Shown piece after piece: positions 1-14,390 of a stretch of DNA of 64,000 nt (within the stretch, counting starts at the first letter, position 1; each line of letters begins with the position of its first letter). The stretch covers positions 930,001 through 994,000 of the forward strand of contig CAMRHE010000358.1 of assembly GCA_947044405.1 (NCBI GenBank), read 5' to 3'. The DNA comes from Leptodactylus fallax (lineage: Eukaryota > Chordata > Amphibia > Anura > Leptodactylidae). The notes under the pieces are model-generated. The model was not told the DNA's origin. It searched no databases and saw only the letters and a program-made list of their open reading frames with translations. The position numbers were made by a program, and so were the translations under genes.

Positions 1-1871
1 GCATCACTTAATGGATGGTGGAACGTCTAACACTTGGTCCATGATGGACTACTAGTAATTGTGTTTACTAGGACTTGGCACTAGAAGTATGGAACAGGGC
101 ATTGCTCTTACGTCTGGTCCAGACACTAGAAGAAGGAACCTATTCTTTTCTCCATGCCAACATGGCAGTATCACCGGATGTCTGACAAATATGAGAGTTC
201 TTGTGTTTCAGATCAATATAGTATTCTGAAGCAAAACAAAGCATAAAACAAAAGCGGCCTTATATAAAAATACATTCAGGTACCAAAAGACCTTGGTTGG
301 CAAGATAAGGAGCAAAACTGGAATCTGCAACAATGCTGGTATGCAAAACTGATTCTTTGTATTTAGCAGTCGACATACCACATAGTATAACTGGCTGTAG
401 GGTGAGGCTCTCAAAATGGTTTGCACATTTTTTTTTCTCTTAGTTACAGTTAGACTTTACTATGCACAGTAAACAAGTATATTTTATGGAAAACAACACC
501 ATTTATGCTTAGTATGCTGCTATTCTATTAGTCTCTCACTATATGGTACTTATAGGGGTTGTGCCCTTGATCAAACTTATCTAGAAAAGGCTAAAGGCAT
601 AATAATAAAAAAATAATAATAATTCCCTCCTGCTCCTTTTTTGATACTATCTCAGGTCCCTTGCTGGTTTCTACTTCCTGGTCCATGTAGGAACAGAAGT
701 GGTTAAATCCATCCAGTATTCATGGATATTGTTTTAGTGACAAGATAGGAAAAGTGTCAAACACATTAGGCAGGTATCTCATGAAGATGAAACATTTACA
801 GTCATCATAAAGTCTTCTACGAGGCAGAATAGAGAGCCGCTCACAAATAGTCTCTGGCTTTGACAAACCAAACCTATGTATACATAGTCAACAATTTATT
901 AGACAACCCGTTTAATAGACAACCCAAACAGCATACACTACATGGTATATTGGTTATCCACTTTCAATATTTTGCCAAGCTTTGAAGTGGTGACGAACCA
1001 AAGCAACAGATCCACCAAGAGCAATTTTTATTTTTCTACACTAATATACAAACTAATTGTAAATACCTGAAAACCTCAAAAAGGTACTGGCGATATACTA
1101 TCAAGAAAACAGATTTCACATTTGCTGACTGTGATGTCAATATCAATCAAAGATGAATGTGGCCCTAACATTTCACTATTACCCTGGACTGTGGAGTTGG
1201 AGTTGGTAAAAAAGTACCTATTCCAACTATCCCTTCAAAACAAATGTCTTAAATATCATATATTTATATATATTCTCAAGCTTGAGGTCTCTGTGTAATA
1301 TAGCTTCAACAATGGACTCATCCTCGCCATTATGCCCACTTGTAAGAAGCGGCAGATGTTCAGCCATGACACTTATTCATTAGCATCAGCAGAGTCTTGT
1401 TTACGTGCTGCTATCTGCTTCTTTTTCTTCCTCTAACCTTTTGAAGCTCTAGACTCTGTTTCTGGATATTGTCAATCATTTTCTGGAATGTTGCCTGATC
1501 TATCTAAGATCATATTCACACAACTGTGCTGTGCATTCAGCCGTGAAAAAGTACTTTTCAAAAACAAGGGTACACCCATGGGTAACCCATTTTCACAAAT
1601 CCCTCATAGACTTCAGTGTATTGAAGGATCCAGGATAATGGCCCGGGAAATGTCATGCTCTATTATTTAATGGTTTAGTCACATTAACCATAAAAAAATG
1701 GTTGTATGTATAGATCCATTATTTTCTATGGGATTGTGGGCTGGTCGTTAATACAACAGCTAGCACACGGTTGGCAAACCCTGTTGTGTGAATAAGCTCT
1801 TAGTCAGCTGGCACAATTATTGCTCATTTCTCAGTCATTTTTTGGGGAAGTTTCTCTGCTTCTAAGGCTTC
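1..1871. other. Intronic DNA, nothing recognised
   Basis: AT-rich sequence with only short chance reading frames and simple A/T runs. I found no splice-flanked exon, transposon terminus or RNA gene. By position it belongs to the TTC27 intron downstream of the exon at 9735-9848. Confidence 0.5.
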
Positions 1872-1934
1872 TAAGTACAGTGCTGCGGAATATGTTGGTG
1901 CTATATAAATAAAATGTATTATTATTATTATAAG
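1872..1934 (+). repeat. L2-type LINE/SINE 3-prime tail with (ATT)n
   Basis: The segment GTGCTGCGGAATATGTTGG, then GCTATATAAATAAAATG and an ATT repeat, is the same as the tail at 23430-23601. A GCTATATAAATAAA end followed by a short tandem repeat is typical of L2-clade LINEs and the SINEs they mobilise. The body is missing or unrecognisable. Confidence 0.6.
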
Positions 1935-1998
1935 GCCTCTTGCTTTGCTATAGACTAGTTGCTTTGCTGTAGATGAGAATTTATTGAAAATGATAAGG

Positions 1999-2236
1999 CT
2001 ATGTTCACATTTGCGTCCACACTCTGTTGCAATGTCCAACTGAAACTGGCGGACCAAAAGTCCTGTATGCACGTTTTCTTCATCTGCTATTTTCAGTTTT
2101 AAAGCAGACACCCGCCAGTGTCAATGAGGTCTGCTGGGCTCCATATGTAACCACTATTTTAGCAGTCCACCTGTGCATTGTTCTGGTCCTCGTAGGGACC
2201 AAAACAATAGACAAACGACGCTAGTGTGAACCCAGC
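1999..2236 (+). mobile_element. Non-autonomous DNA element, TTCACA-type ends (copy 1)
   Basis: Imperfect inverted ends, GCTATGTTCACATTTGCGTC on the left and the complement of TGCTGGGTTCACACTAGCGTC on the right, enclose about 240 bp without coding capacity. The interior TCTGCTGGGCTCCATATGTAA and the GGAC/GTCC motifs recur at 59827-60088, so this is a dispersed family. I cannot assign a superfamily. Confidence 0.5.
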
Positions 2237-2267
2237 ATAAGCCTTTTAAAAAGGAGTCATAATCACA

Positions 2268-2325
2268 GCCATAGCTAGAATGTGGAAAAATCGAGGAGTC
2301 GGAAGTTTGGCTTACTTACTCCACA
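2268..2325 (-). mobile_element. Fragment of hAT-like element with CAGGGCTGTGGAGT end
   Basis: The complement reads CAGGGCTGTGGAGTAAGTAA, then GCCAAACTTCCGACTCC. This is the terminal sequence of the element at 16657-16935. Only this end survives. Confidence 0.5.
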
Positions 2326-3894
2326 GCCCTGCTACTACCACAACAGTACTGAGTCTGATAGATGTCAACTTCAGCCAAATACCTTTTCCCAAGGGACAAA
2401 TGGGGATCTTGTGTCTGGGATGGCCTCCAGAGACTGTGCGGGGGCCTAAAATAAGACATCAGCGCAATCTCATCCATAGCGCAGGCAGACATTGAGGCTG
2501 TCCATCAGTGTCCACTCCACATTGTGGTATTGGGGGAAGAGAAGTGCTTTACTTTTTTGTTCCCGGAGACTGGAGTTTTGCTTTAATTTTGACCTGCTTA
2601 TATATTTTTAGACATGACATAAGACTATATAAATAACATGCACACATGGATGGACTATCACTGTGTCTCCACTTAACAATAATAGGAATTTGTATAGACT
2701 GTTCACTCGAACAGATGATTTCTACATTTCACCAGTACGGAAGGAAACGGCGACAGAGAAATAAGACATTCATCTATACTGTCAGCATTAGCTAATTGAG
2801 CTTAAATATTTCTCTTCTGTACCTCACATGTAATGACAATGCCTCAGAAATTCCGCCTGTCATATTCTCCAAAATAATGTGATTACATTCAATAATTACA
2901 GGGAGGAGTCATTTGTTTCCACTCTATGTAAGACAAAGAGCGACTGCCTTGTACATGCAGAGACAGCGAGCAGTAATGCATAGACGCTGGCACTGAACTG
3001 ACATAAAAAAAAGTACTTGAAAACAAATCTAGGAACAATGTAATGCATTCAAAGCGCATTGAACCGGAGCCAAGTCTTTCTAATATATGATCTACACAAC
3101 AGAGCAATGAATAGGCATTATATTATTATACACAGACCCCAGCTCACTTGCCAGGAATGATATGTCCAGACAAAACAAAATACTTAAAGAAAATTAAAAA
3201 CAGGGTGTATGCCGGAGTAAGATGGACGTCAGCTAAACAATACAGCGCTGCATTCCAAACTCAATACCTACAAGTTAAACATTAGGTGCAAACAGTAATT
3301 CAATGCAAGGAGAGGGGCATTATGGGCTGCGTGGCTACAGTCTGTGGGGATCTGCAGGGTTAGTACAGAACTGTGTATTGATGGTATTCACATGTTTTCA
3401 TTTAAGATGATATATTACTATTAACCAAGAAATTCAGATTTTATCTGGCCTGTCATTTGCTTCCAAGTGGGGTGCTTTAAAAGGTTATGTCCACCTGTAA
3501 AGAACATTTTACAAACTATATATAGTGTAAAGGAATCTATATAAAAAGTTGTATAACTTTGTAATAATAATGAATTATGAATCTTCTACTGATTCTTTGT
3601 TACGGCTTGTATTATACAAAAAGTTGTGCAGTGGGACAATTCTTTTTGAACCAACCCAGGTTACTATACAGTGGTTTGTGTGAAGACTTCTCAGAATACC
3701 TCCGGCATATCAAGCTCTGTGCTGGAAAGAATGCTGTTCTAAACATAACAGAATTGTGAATGCAGCTCTGAATTATAATGGAGTCAATAAGTCAATAAGT
3801 AATGCAAAATACTTACAAAGCTTATCACCTTTCGGACTTACTTTTGCATATATATATACTTTTTGATTATTATGTGTATAAATGGCCAGAATTA
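2326..3894. other. Intronic DNA, nothing recognised
   Basis: No exon, RNA gene or clear repeat terminus was found. The stretch ends at the TA dinucleotide (3893-3894) used as the left target of Tc1 element A. Confidence 0.45.
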
Positions 3895-5508
<1,614 letters not shown>

Positions 5509-5510
5509 TA

Positions 5511-7140
5511 CAGTACAGACCAAAAGTTTGGACACACCTTCTCATTCCAAGAGTTTTCTATATTTTCATGACTATAAAAATTGTAGATTCACACTGAAGG
5601 CATCAAAACTATGAATTAACACATGTGGAATTATATACTTAACAAAAAAGTGTGAAACAACTGAAAATATGTCTTATAATATAGGTTCTTCAAAGTAGCC
5701 ACCTTTTGCTTTGATTACTGCTTTGCACACTCTTGGAATTCTCTTGATGAGCTTCAAGAGGTAGTCACCGGAAATGGTTTTCACTTCACAGGTGTGCCCT
5801 GTCAGATTTATTAAGTGGGATTTCTTGCCTTATAAATGGGGTTGGAACCATCAGTTGTGTTGTTCAGAAGTCAGGTGGATACACAGCTGATAGTCCTACT
5901 GAATGGAGTGTTAGAATTTGTATTATGGCAAGAAAAAAGCAGCTAAGTAAAGAAAAACGAGTGGCCATCATTATTTTAAGAAATAAAGGTCAGTCAGTCC
6001 AAAAAATTGGGAAAACTTTGAAAGTGTCCCCAAGTGCAGTGGCCAAACCCATCAAGCGCTACAAAGAAACTGGCTCACATGAGGACCGCCCCAGGAAAGG
6101 AAGACCAAGAGTCACCTCTGCTGCGGAGGATAAGTTCATCCGAGTCACCAGCCTCAGAAATCGCAGGTTAACAGCAGCTCAGATTAGAGACCAGGTCAAT
6201 GCCACACAGAGTTCTAGCAGCAGACACATCTCTACAACAACTGTTAAGAGGAGACTGTGTGCAGCAGGCCTTCATGGTAAAATAGCTGCTAGGAAACCAC
6301 TGCTAAGGACAGGCAACAAGCAGAAGAGACTTGTTTGGGCTAAAGAACACAAGGAATGGACATTAGACCTGTGGAAATCTGTGCTTTGATCTGATGAGTC
6401 CAAATTTGAGATCTTTGGTTCCAACCACCATGTCTTTGTGCGACGCAGAAAAGGTGAAAGAATGGATTCTGCATGCCTGGTTCCCACCATGAAGCATGGA
6501 GGAGGAGGTGTGATGCTGTGGGGGTGCTTTGCTGGTGACACTGTTGGGGATTTATTCAAAATTGAAGGAATACTGAACCAGCATGGTTACCACAGCATCT
6601 TGCAGCGGCATACTATTCCATCCGGTTTGCGTTTAGTTGGACCATCATTTATTTTTCAACAGGACAATGACCCCAGACACACCTCCAGACTGTGTAAGGG
6701 CTATTTGACCAAGAAGTAGAGTGATGGGGTGCTACGCCAGATGACCTGGCCTCCACAGTCACCAGACCTGAACCCAATCAAGATGGTTTGGGGTCAGCTG
6801 GACCGCAGAGTGAAGGCAAAAGGGCCAACAAGTGCTAAGCATCTCTGGGAACTCCTTCAAGACTGTTGGAAGACCATTTCAGGTGACTACCTCTTGAAGC
6901 TCATCAAGAGAATGCCAAGAGTGTGCAAAGCAGTAATCAAAGCAAAAAGTGGCTACTTTGAAGAACCTAGAATATAAGACATATTTTCAGTTGTTTCACA
7001 CTTTTTTGTTAAGTATATAATTCCACATGTGTTAATTCATAGTTTTGATGCCTTCAGTGTGAATCTACAATTTTTATAGTCATGAAAATACAGAAAACTC
7101 TTGGAATGAGAAGGTGTGTCCAAACTTTTGGTCTGTACTG
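5511..7140 (+). mobile_element. Tc1/mariner element, family B copy 1 (DD38E type)
   Basis: The ends read CAGTACAGACCAAAAGTTTG and its complement, flanked by TA at 5509-5510 and 7141-7142. The inverted repeats are long, roughly 5511-5781 and 6869-7140, and include the last 30-odd transposase codons. Length is 1630 bp. The DD-E spacing of 38 residues, seen in both copies, matches the family I know as Intruder (DD38E). Confidence 0.88.
5925..6977 (+). pseudogene. Family B (DD38E) transposase, two stops and lost catalytic Glu
   Basis: A 350-residue frame starts at ATG 5925 (MARKKQLSKEKRVAIIILRN). It has a helix-turn-helix (VQKIGKTLKVSPSAVAKPIK), an RKGRPR basic motif and a catalytic core, all in one reading frame. 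TGA at 6387-6389 replaces the Trp just before the first catalytic Asp (SDESKFEIF). TAG at 6717-6719 replaces a Glu codon, judging from copy 2. The second Asp lies in QQDNDPRHT. The third catalytic residue, Glu in NPIEMVW of copy 2, is Lys here (AAG at 6780-6782). That substitution alone should abolish catalysis. The C-terminus (YFEEPRI) lies inside the right inverted repeat. Confidence 0.87.
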
Positions 7141-7220
7141 TAGATCATTTGCAAGTCTTTTAAAAAAACAAACAAAAAAAAAAAACTGCCTGATATTTTT
7201 TTTTTATTCATCATATACCG

Positions 7221-7597
7221 CTAGAAAGCTGACAGTGACTGAATTCAGTGCACTGGCGGCTTTCCTGGTATGTGCCCCATTGTTGGAGATATCGGTGCCG
7301 TTAATTTTGGCATCAATATCTCTCCACTGTCAGAAGGGTGCTCCTCACAGCCTAGCGTCATCACTGGGCTGTGAGGAACGCCCCAAACCCCTCCCCCCCA
7401 ACTGTACTCTAACATAGCCTTGTACTGTCAGCAGGGGGTTTCCTTACCGACCAGCGATGACGCTAGGCTGTGAGGAAATCCCTTCTGATAGTGGGGAGAT
7501 ATATCGGTAAAATTAACGGCAACAATATCTCCACCACCGGGGCATATACCGGGAAAGCCGACAATGCGCTAATTCAGCGCACAGTCAGCTTTCTAGC
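7221..7597. mobile_element. Fold-back element with about 170-bp arms
   Basis: The left arm starting CTAGAAAGCTGACAGTGACT (7221-7388) is matched by the complement of 7427-7597, with a spacer of about 40 bp. Both arms contain CTCACAGCCTAGCGTCATC. The downstream GAGGACATGAAAGGTCCTCT and TTAA (7625-7645) recur at 46763-46786 and look like the outer end of a TTAA-type family; the left outer end is absent. No coding capacity. Confidence 0.65.
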
Positions 7598-9854
<2,257 letters not shown>

Positions 9855-10564
9855 TCAGAGGAGAAATTACAAGTTTGATACTGAATAAATAGAAAATGAT
9901 AAAAAAAAACCTTATTTATTATATTCTGTACAGCATGTTGTATGTAATAGTCAGATGTGTCACATTAACATAATATAGTCACATTTCAGTGTCTGTACTA
10001 TGGCTGCAATATCCAGAAAGATTATGAGCTGAGCTGTCAGTAACATACAGTGCAAAGATGATGCTAGTTCTGATCAGTAGTCCTGTAGTTGGGATAGGAT
10101 CTGCTGCCATAGTTAAGGTTAGATAATAGCGTCTGCTCATTAAGGCATAAAGAATATCACACTTCTAAAACTAATAAAATCTAACACAGCACTGTACATG
10201 AAAAATGGTTATTCATCTTTCTGACCAAAAGAGTCAAAAATATAATTTATTGGTTTGTCCGTTTATCAGATTCATCTGCAAGGCAAGAAAATGTTGGCAG
10301 CACTTGAGTTCCTGTTCAATGGGTGTTTTCTGCACAGGGATATCCACTGCCCTTCCTATGGTGTCAACAGCTTCTTATACACAAATTCCCATGGGACAAA
10401 AAGTCATCCACAAGCAGGATATAATTTTAGAATATTACTCACAAAAAAGTGTAAACTGCACAAAACTGGGAAGTGACATCAGTGTAAAAGTACCAGGATG
10501 CGATTTAGTAATGTGTGCTGATATGAAACTGTATCTAGTCAGGTTATTATGCAAACGTTAAATC

Positions 10565-10905
10565 CAGTTTTTGGTTATTGTGGAGACGCAGCATAAAAAA
10601 AAACAAAAAAAACAAAAAACGCAGTCCCAGAAACGTAAATGAAATTTCATTTAATGTCATCCAAAGAAAAGGAGTAATTTTCAAAAATGTAAGTGTTTTA
10701 GAAAAATACAGCAGGTTAATCTTATCCTCAGAAATGCTCCATTTTCCCTATAGACCTACATGGGAGGGAGAGGGTGCAGCGGAAGAACAGAGAAAAATGC
10801 AAGTGTTTTTGTTGTGTTTTTTTTTTTTATTGCGTTTTCACAGCATTTTTCCCCCACACCGTTTTTAGCTGTGCTTCACTACTGTACATGTGGCCTTAGC
10901 ATACA
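10565..10905. repeat. Possible small DNA element, weak ends
   Basis: This A-rich, codon-poor segment ends in GTACATGTGGCCTTAGC. Such a terminus resembles the complement of GGCTAAGGCCxCA-type ends seen at 40071 and 47035. The left end is not clear, so this is a tentative grouping by eye. Confidence 0.25.
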
Positions 10906-10910
10906 GAAAA

Positions 10911-11035
10911 TGTCCAGAGGGGAAAAACATACTAAAAATGGCTTATGCGCTTTTGGACCTAGAACAGCATTGTGGTTCTTACTCATAGCCTAACCTCACT
11001 CACTAAAGAGACAGGTATAAAAACCACTAGTATAG
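10911..11035 (+). repeat. 125-bp direct repeat, copy 1
   Basis: TGTCCAGAGGGGAAAAACAT through CCACTAGTATAG recurs at 13275-13398 in the same orientation, with three substitutions and one 1-base gap by eye. Tc1 element C1 lies between the copies. No coding capacity and no recognised family. Confidence 0.75.
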
Positions 11036-11171
11036 AGAGACCGTGGCAAAACATTGGGTGTGCAACTATTTGACCACAAAGGAAAGGACAACATATAAAA
11101 AGTTGCATAACCCAGTAGAATCTAAGTGCTTATCTCTCACCCTCACTGCTTCGCTTCTGTATCAAGACGTA

Positions 11172-12775
11172 CAGTGGGGAAAAAAAAGCATTTAGTCAGC
11201 CACCAATTGTGCAAGTTCTCCCACTTAAAAAGATGAGAGAGGCCTGTAATTGACATCATAGGTAGACCTCAACTATGAGAGACAAAATGAGAAAACGAAT
11301 CCAGAAAATCACATTGTCTGAGTTTTAAAGAATTTATTTGCAAATTATGATGGAAAATAAGTATTTGGTCACCTACAAACAAGCTAGATTTCTGGCTCTC
11401 GCAGACCTGTAACTTCTTCTTTAAGAGGCTCCTCTGTCCTCCACTCATTACCTGTAGTAATGGCACCTGTTTGACATTGTTATCAGTATAAAAGACACCT
11501 GTCCACAACCTCAAACAGTCACACTCCAAACTCCACTATGGTGAAGACCAAAGAGCTGTGGAAGGACACTAGAAACAACCTTAAAGACCTGCACCAGGCT
11601 GGGAAGACTGAATCTGCAATAGGCAAGCAGCTTGGTGTGAAGAAATCAACTGTGGGAGCAATAATTAGAAAATGGAAGACATACAAGACTACTGATAATC
11701 TCCCTCCATCAGGGGCTCCACGCAAGATCTCACCCCGTGGGGTCAAAATGATCACAAGAACGGTGAGCAAAAATCCCAGAACCACACGGGGGGACCTAGT
11801 GAATGACCTGCAGAAAGCTGGGACTAACGTAACAAAGGCTACCGTCAGTAACACACTACGCCGCCAGGCACTCAGATCCTGCAGTGCCAGACGTGTCCCC
11901 CTGCTTAAGCCAGTACATATCCGGGCCCGTCTGAAGTTTGCTAGAGAGCATTGGGATGTTCCAGAAGAATATTGGGAGAATGCTATATGGACAGATGAAA
12001 CCAAAGTAGAACTGTTTGGTAGAAACACAACTCGTCATGTTTGGAGGAGAGTGAATGCTGAGTTGCATCCAAAGAACACCATACCTACTGTGAAGCATGG
12101 GGGTGGCAACATCATGCTTTAGGGCTGTTTCTCTGCAAAGGGACCAGGACGACTGATCCGTGTACATGAAAGAATGAATGGGGCCATGTATCGTGAGATT
12201 TGGAGTGCAAACCTCCTTCCATCAGCAAGGGCATTGAAGATAAAACGTGGCTGGGTCTTTCAGCATGACAATGATCCCAAGCACACCACCAGGGCAACGA
12301 AGGAGTGGCTTCGTAAGAAGCATTTCAAGGTCTTGGAGTGGCCTAGCCAGCCTCCAGATCTCAACCCCATAGAAAACCTTTGGAGGGAGTTGAAAGTCCG
12401 TGTTGCCCAGCGACAGCCCCAAAACATCACTGCTCTAGAGGAGATCTGCATGGAGGAATGGGCCAACATACCAGCAACAGTGTGTGCCAACCTTGTGCAG
12501 ACTTACAGAAAATGTTTGACCTCTGTCATTGCCAACAAAGGATATATAACAAAGTATTGAGATGAACTTTTGTTATTGACCAAATACTTATTTTCCACCA
12601 TAATTTGCAAATAAATTCTTTAAAAATCAGACTATGTGATTTTATAGATATGTTTTCTCATTTTGTCTCTCATAGTTGAGGTCTACCTATGATGTCAATT
12701 ACAGGCCAGCCTCATCTTTTTAAGTGGGAGAACTTGCACAATTGGTGCCTGACTAAATACTTTTTTTCCCCACTG
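11172..12775 (+). mobile_element. Tc1-like element, family C copy 1
   Basis: The ends read CAGTGGGGAAAAAAAAGCAT and the complement of CAGTGGGGAAAAAAAGTATT, flanked by TA at 11170-11171 and 12776-12777. Inverted repeats are about 200 bp and the length is 1604 bp. It encodes a nearly complete plus-strand transposase and lies antisense to the host gene. Confidence 0.92.
11538..12560 (+). pseudogene. Family C Tc1 transposase with one stop codon
   Basis: The frame runs 340 codons from ATG 11538 ([20 protein letters not shown]) to TGA after GYITKY. It has a helix-turn-helix ([20 protein letters not shown]) and a DD34E core: [19 protein letters not shown] and [11 protein letters not shown]. The only disabling change is TAG at 12120-12122 replacing Trp in the [11 protein letters not shown] motif; the frame is otherwise open on both sides. 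The copy at 58140-59162 is uninterrupted and confirms the Trp. Family members of this length cut and paste at TA. This copy is probably a recent loss of function. Confidence 0.9.
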
Positions 12776-12777
12776 TA

Positions 12778-13274
12778 TACCTTTTTCTGTTATAAATGTT
12801 GGGTACCCATGTTGTCCTCTCTCTCTGAACAGCAGGGGAAAGCTTCAGACTCGGACTGACCCACAATAGGGCAGGAGAATCCCCTTGGTAGGCCCCTGAG
12901 CAGGGGTAAGCAACAGCCTCACTACCCCTTGCATGAGTGGTGAATGACTCACTGTATACCCACTGTCCTATATATAGATAGGCAGCATATAGCATGTCAG
13001 CCAGTCTATGTGCCCATATAATTTACTGGGTAGATGATTTAACAAACTCCCCAGTTTATCATTATATAGACAATGAGATGACATCAATGCAAGTGCCAGT
13101 CAGTAGGCTACTAAGGGGGCTTATAGGACAAAAACAGTCTGAAGGAAGGAAGGTCTGGGCAGCAAGTTACTACTGAAACAAAATCAGTGTTGACACAGTT
13201 TTAGGAATAGTTCAGTACTCCATTGGAACCTTGGCTTGAAGCATATCTCTTATTATTGCATAATTGTATAATTA
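12778..13274. other. Intronic DNA between C1 and the second direct repeat
   Basis: No gene seen. The segment near 12845-12915 (GGACTGACCCACAATAGGG...) looks like part of a dispersed repeat, but I cannot name the family. Confidence 0.35.
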
Positions 13275-13398
13275 TGTCCAGAGGGGAAAAACATACTAAA
13301 AATGGCTTATGCGCTTTTGGACCTAGAACAGAATTGTGGTTCTTACTCATAACCTAACCTAACTCACTAAAGAGACAGGTATAAAACCACTAGTATAG
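13275..13398 (+). repeat. 125-bp direct repeat, copy 2
   Basis: Near-identical partner of 10911-11035, 2.36 kb away, same orientation. It is followed, after about 290 bp, by the Penelope-like relic on the opposite strand. Confidence 0.75.
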
Positions 13399-13689
13399 GA
13401 CGTACCTTCCAACTAACACCAAGTTATATCACTGAGACGCCCCCATATTAATCACTACCTTAACCCTCTGTATTCCAACAACTAGAAATTATGGTAAGAA
13501 AGAAGAAAATGTCCCAAGGGCACAAAACTGACAAAGAAAAACAATGGAATAAAACACTGCAAAGTATACATACAAAATATTAAGTACATAAATGTATTAA
13601 CTCTGTAGGAAGAAAAAACATTCAAGCAAGATTTAGAATAAACGCATCAGATTGGATCAGAAATTTAATCCCGTTGGAACCTAGTCTCT

Positions 13690-14390
13690 TAAACATCGTC
13701 CCCATTGTGCACTTTGCATGCCCTGTCACTACCACCTTAGTGGTTTTTGCACCCTTTTGATTCCTATACCTTCAAAATAACTTGTATCTCCATGGTATGC
13801 ATTAAGAAAGTGTTTAGATGTTGCTGACATTTTGCACTTTTTGATGTTGTATAGGTGTTTCCCTATCCTTTGCCTGTGTGTGCTTTCTGAGCACCCCACA
13901 TAATGAACATTGCACACTCAACAAAATATAATATAAACCATGAAACCACGTGTGTCATATATTTATAGATACCACATCAGAAGCCTCCTAACTTATAAGA
14001 AGCCTAGTCAATTTGGTTTTTGCCTTCTTTACTATGAAAAGGCTAGGTGAAACAATGTCACGAATAGTGGATGTCCTCTTAGCCACAGACCTACAATCCA
14101 TTTTGGGAATGCAGCACTCCATCGCGTCTGTATACAGCATTAGGAAAAATTTTCCGATCATTTTTATAACCTCATGGAATTATTATCATATTGCATACTG
14201 AATGTAACACATCTTTAGCTGCCTTTTCTTTTTGGAGGGGAAGTCAACCAATCCATTCCTGATCTGGGTATTTCCTTATTGTATGCTTTGTCCAGTAATG
14301 ATTGCTTAGACCCTGGATTAAACAATCATTTATTGACGTGCTTAAATTCTTCCCAGAAGTCACATTCCTCAGCGTACGATCCTCGGGTCC
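13690..14390 (-). pseudogene. Penelope-like element, C-terminal GIY-YIG endonuclease relic
   Basis: On the minus strand, 13917-13729 encodes CNVHYVGCSESTHRQRIGKH, then LYNIKK and SATSKHFLNAYHGD. This fits the GIY-YIG endonuclease at the C-terminus of Penelope-like reverse transcriptases: a YVG block, a conserved Arg, then H-x-NNI and S-x-HF. Upstream, minus-strand codons in several frames (14390 to 13920) give plausible Penelope linker fragments such as KGPEDRTL and EWIG, broken by frameshifts and stops. The reverse transcriptase domain is missing. Family assignment rests on motif recognition. Confidence 0.6.

Noticed and set aside
11519..12028. Long minus-strand open frames opposite family C transposases (also 53186-53782, 58121-58789)
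   Set aside because: They are shadows of the transposase codons on the other strand. They recur at each copy only because the coding strand is conserved.
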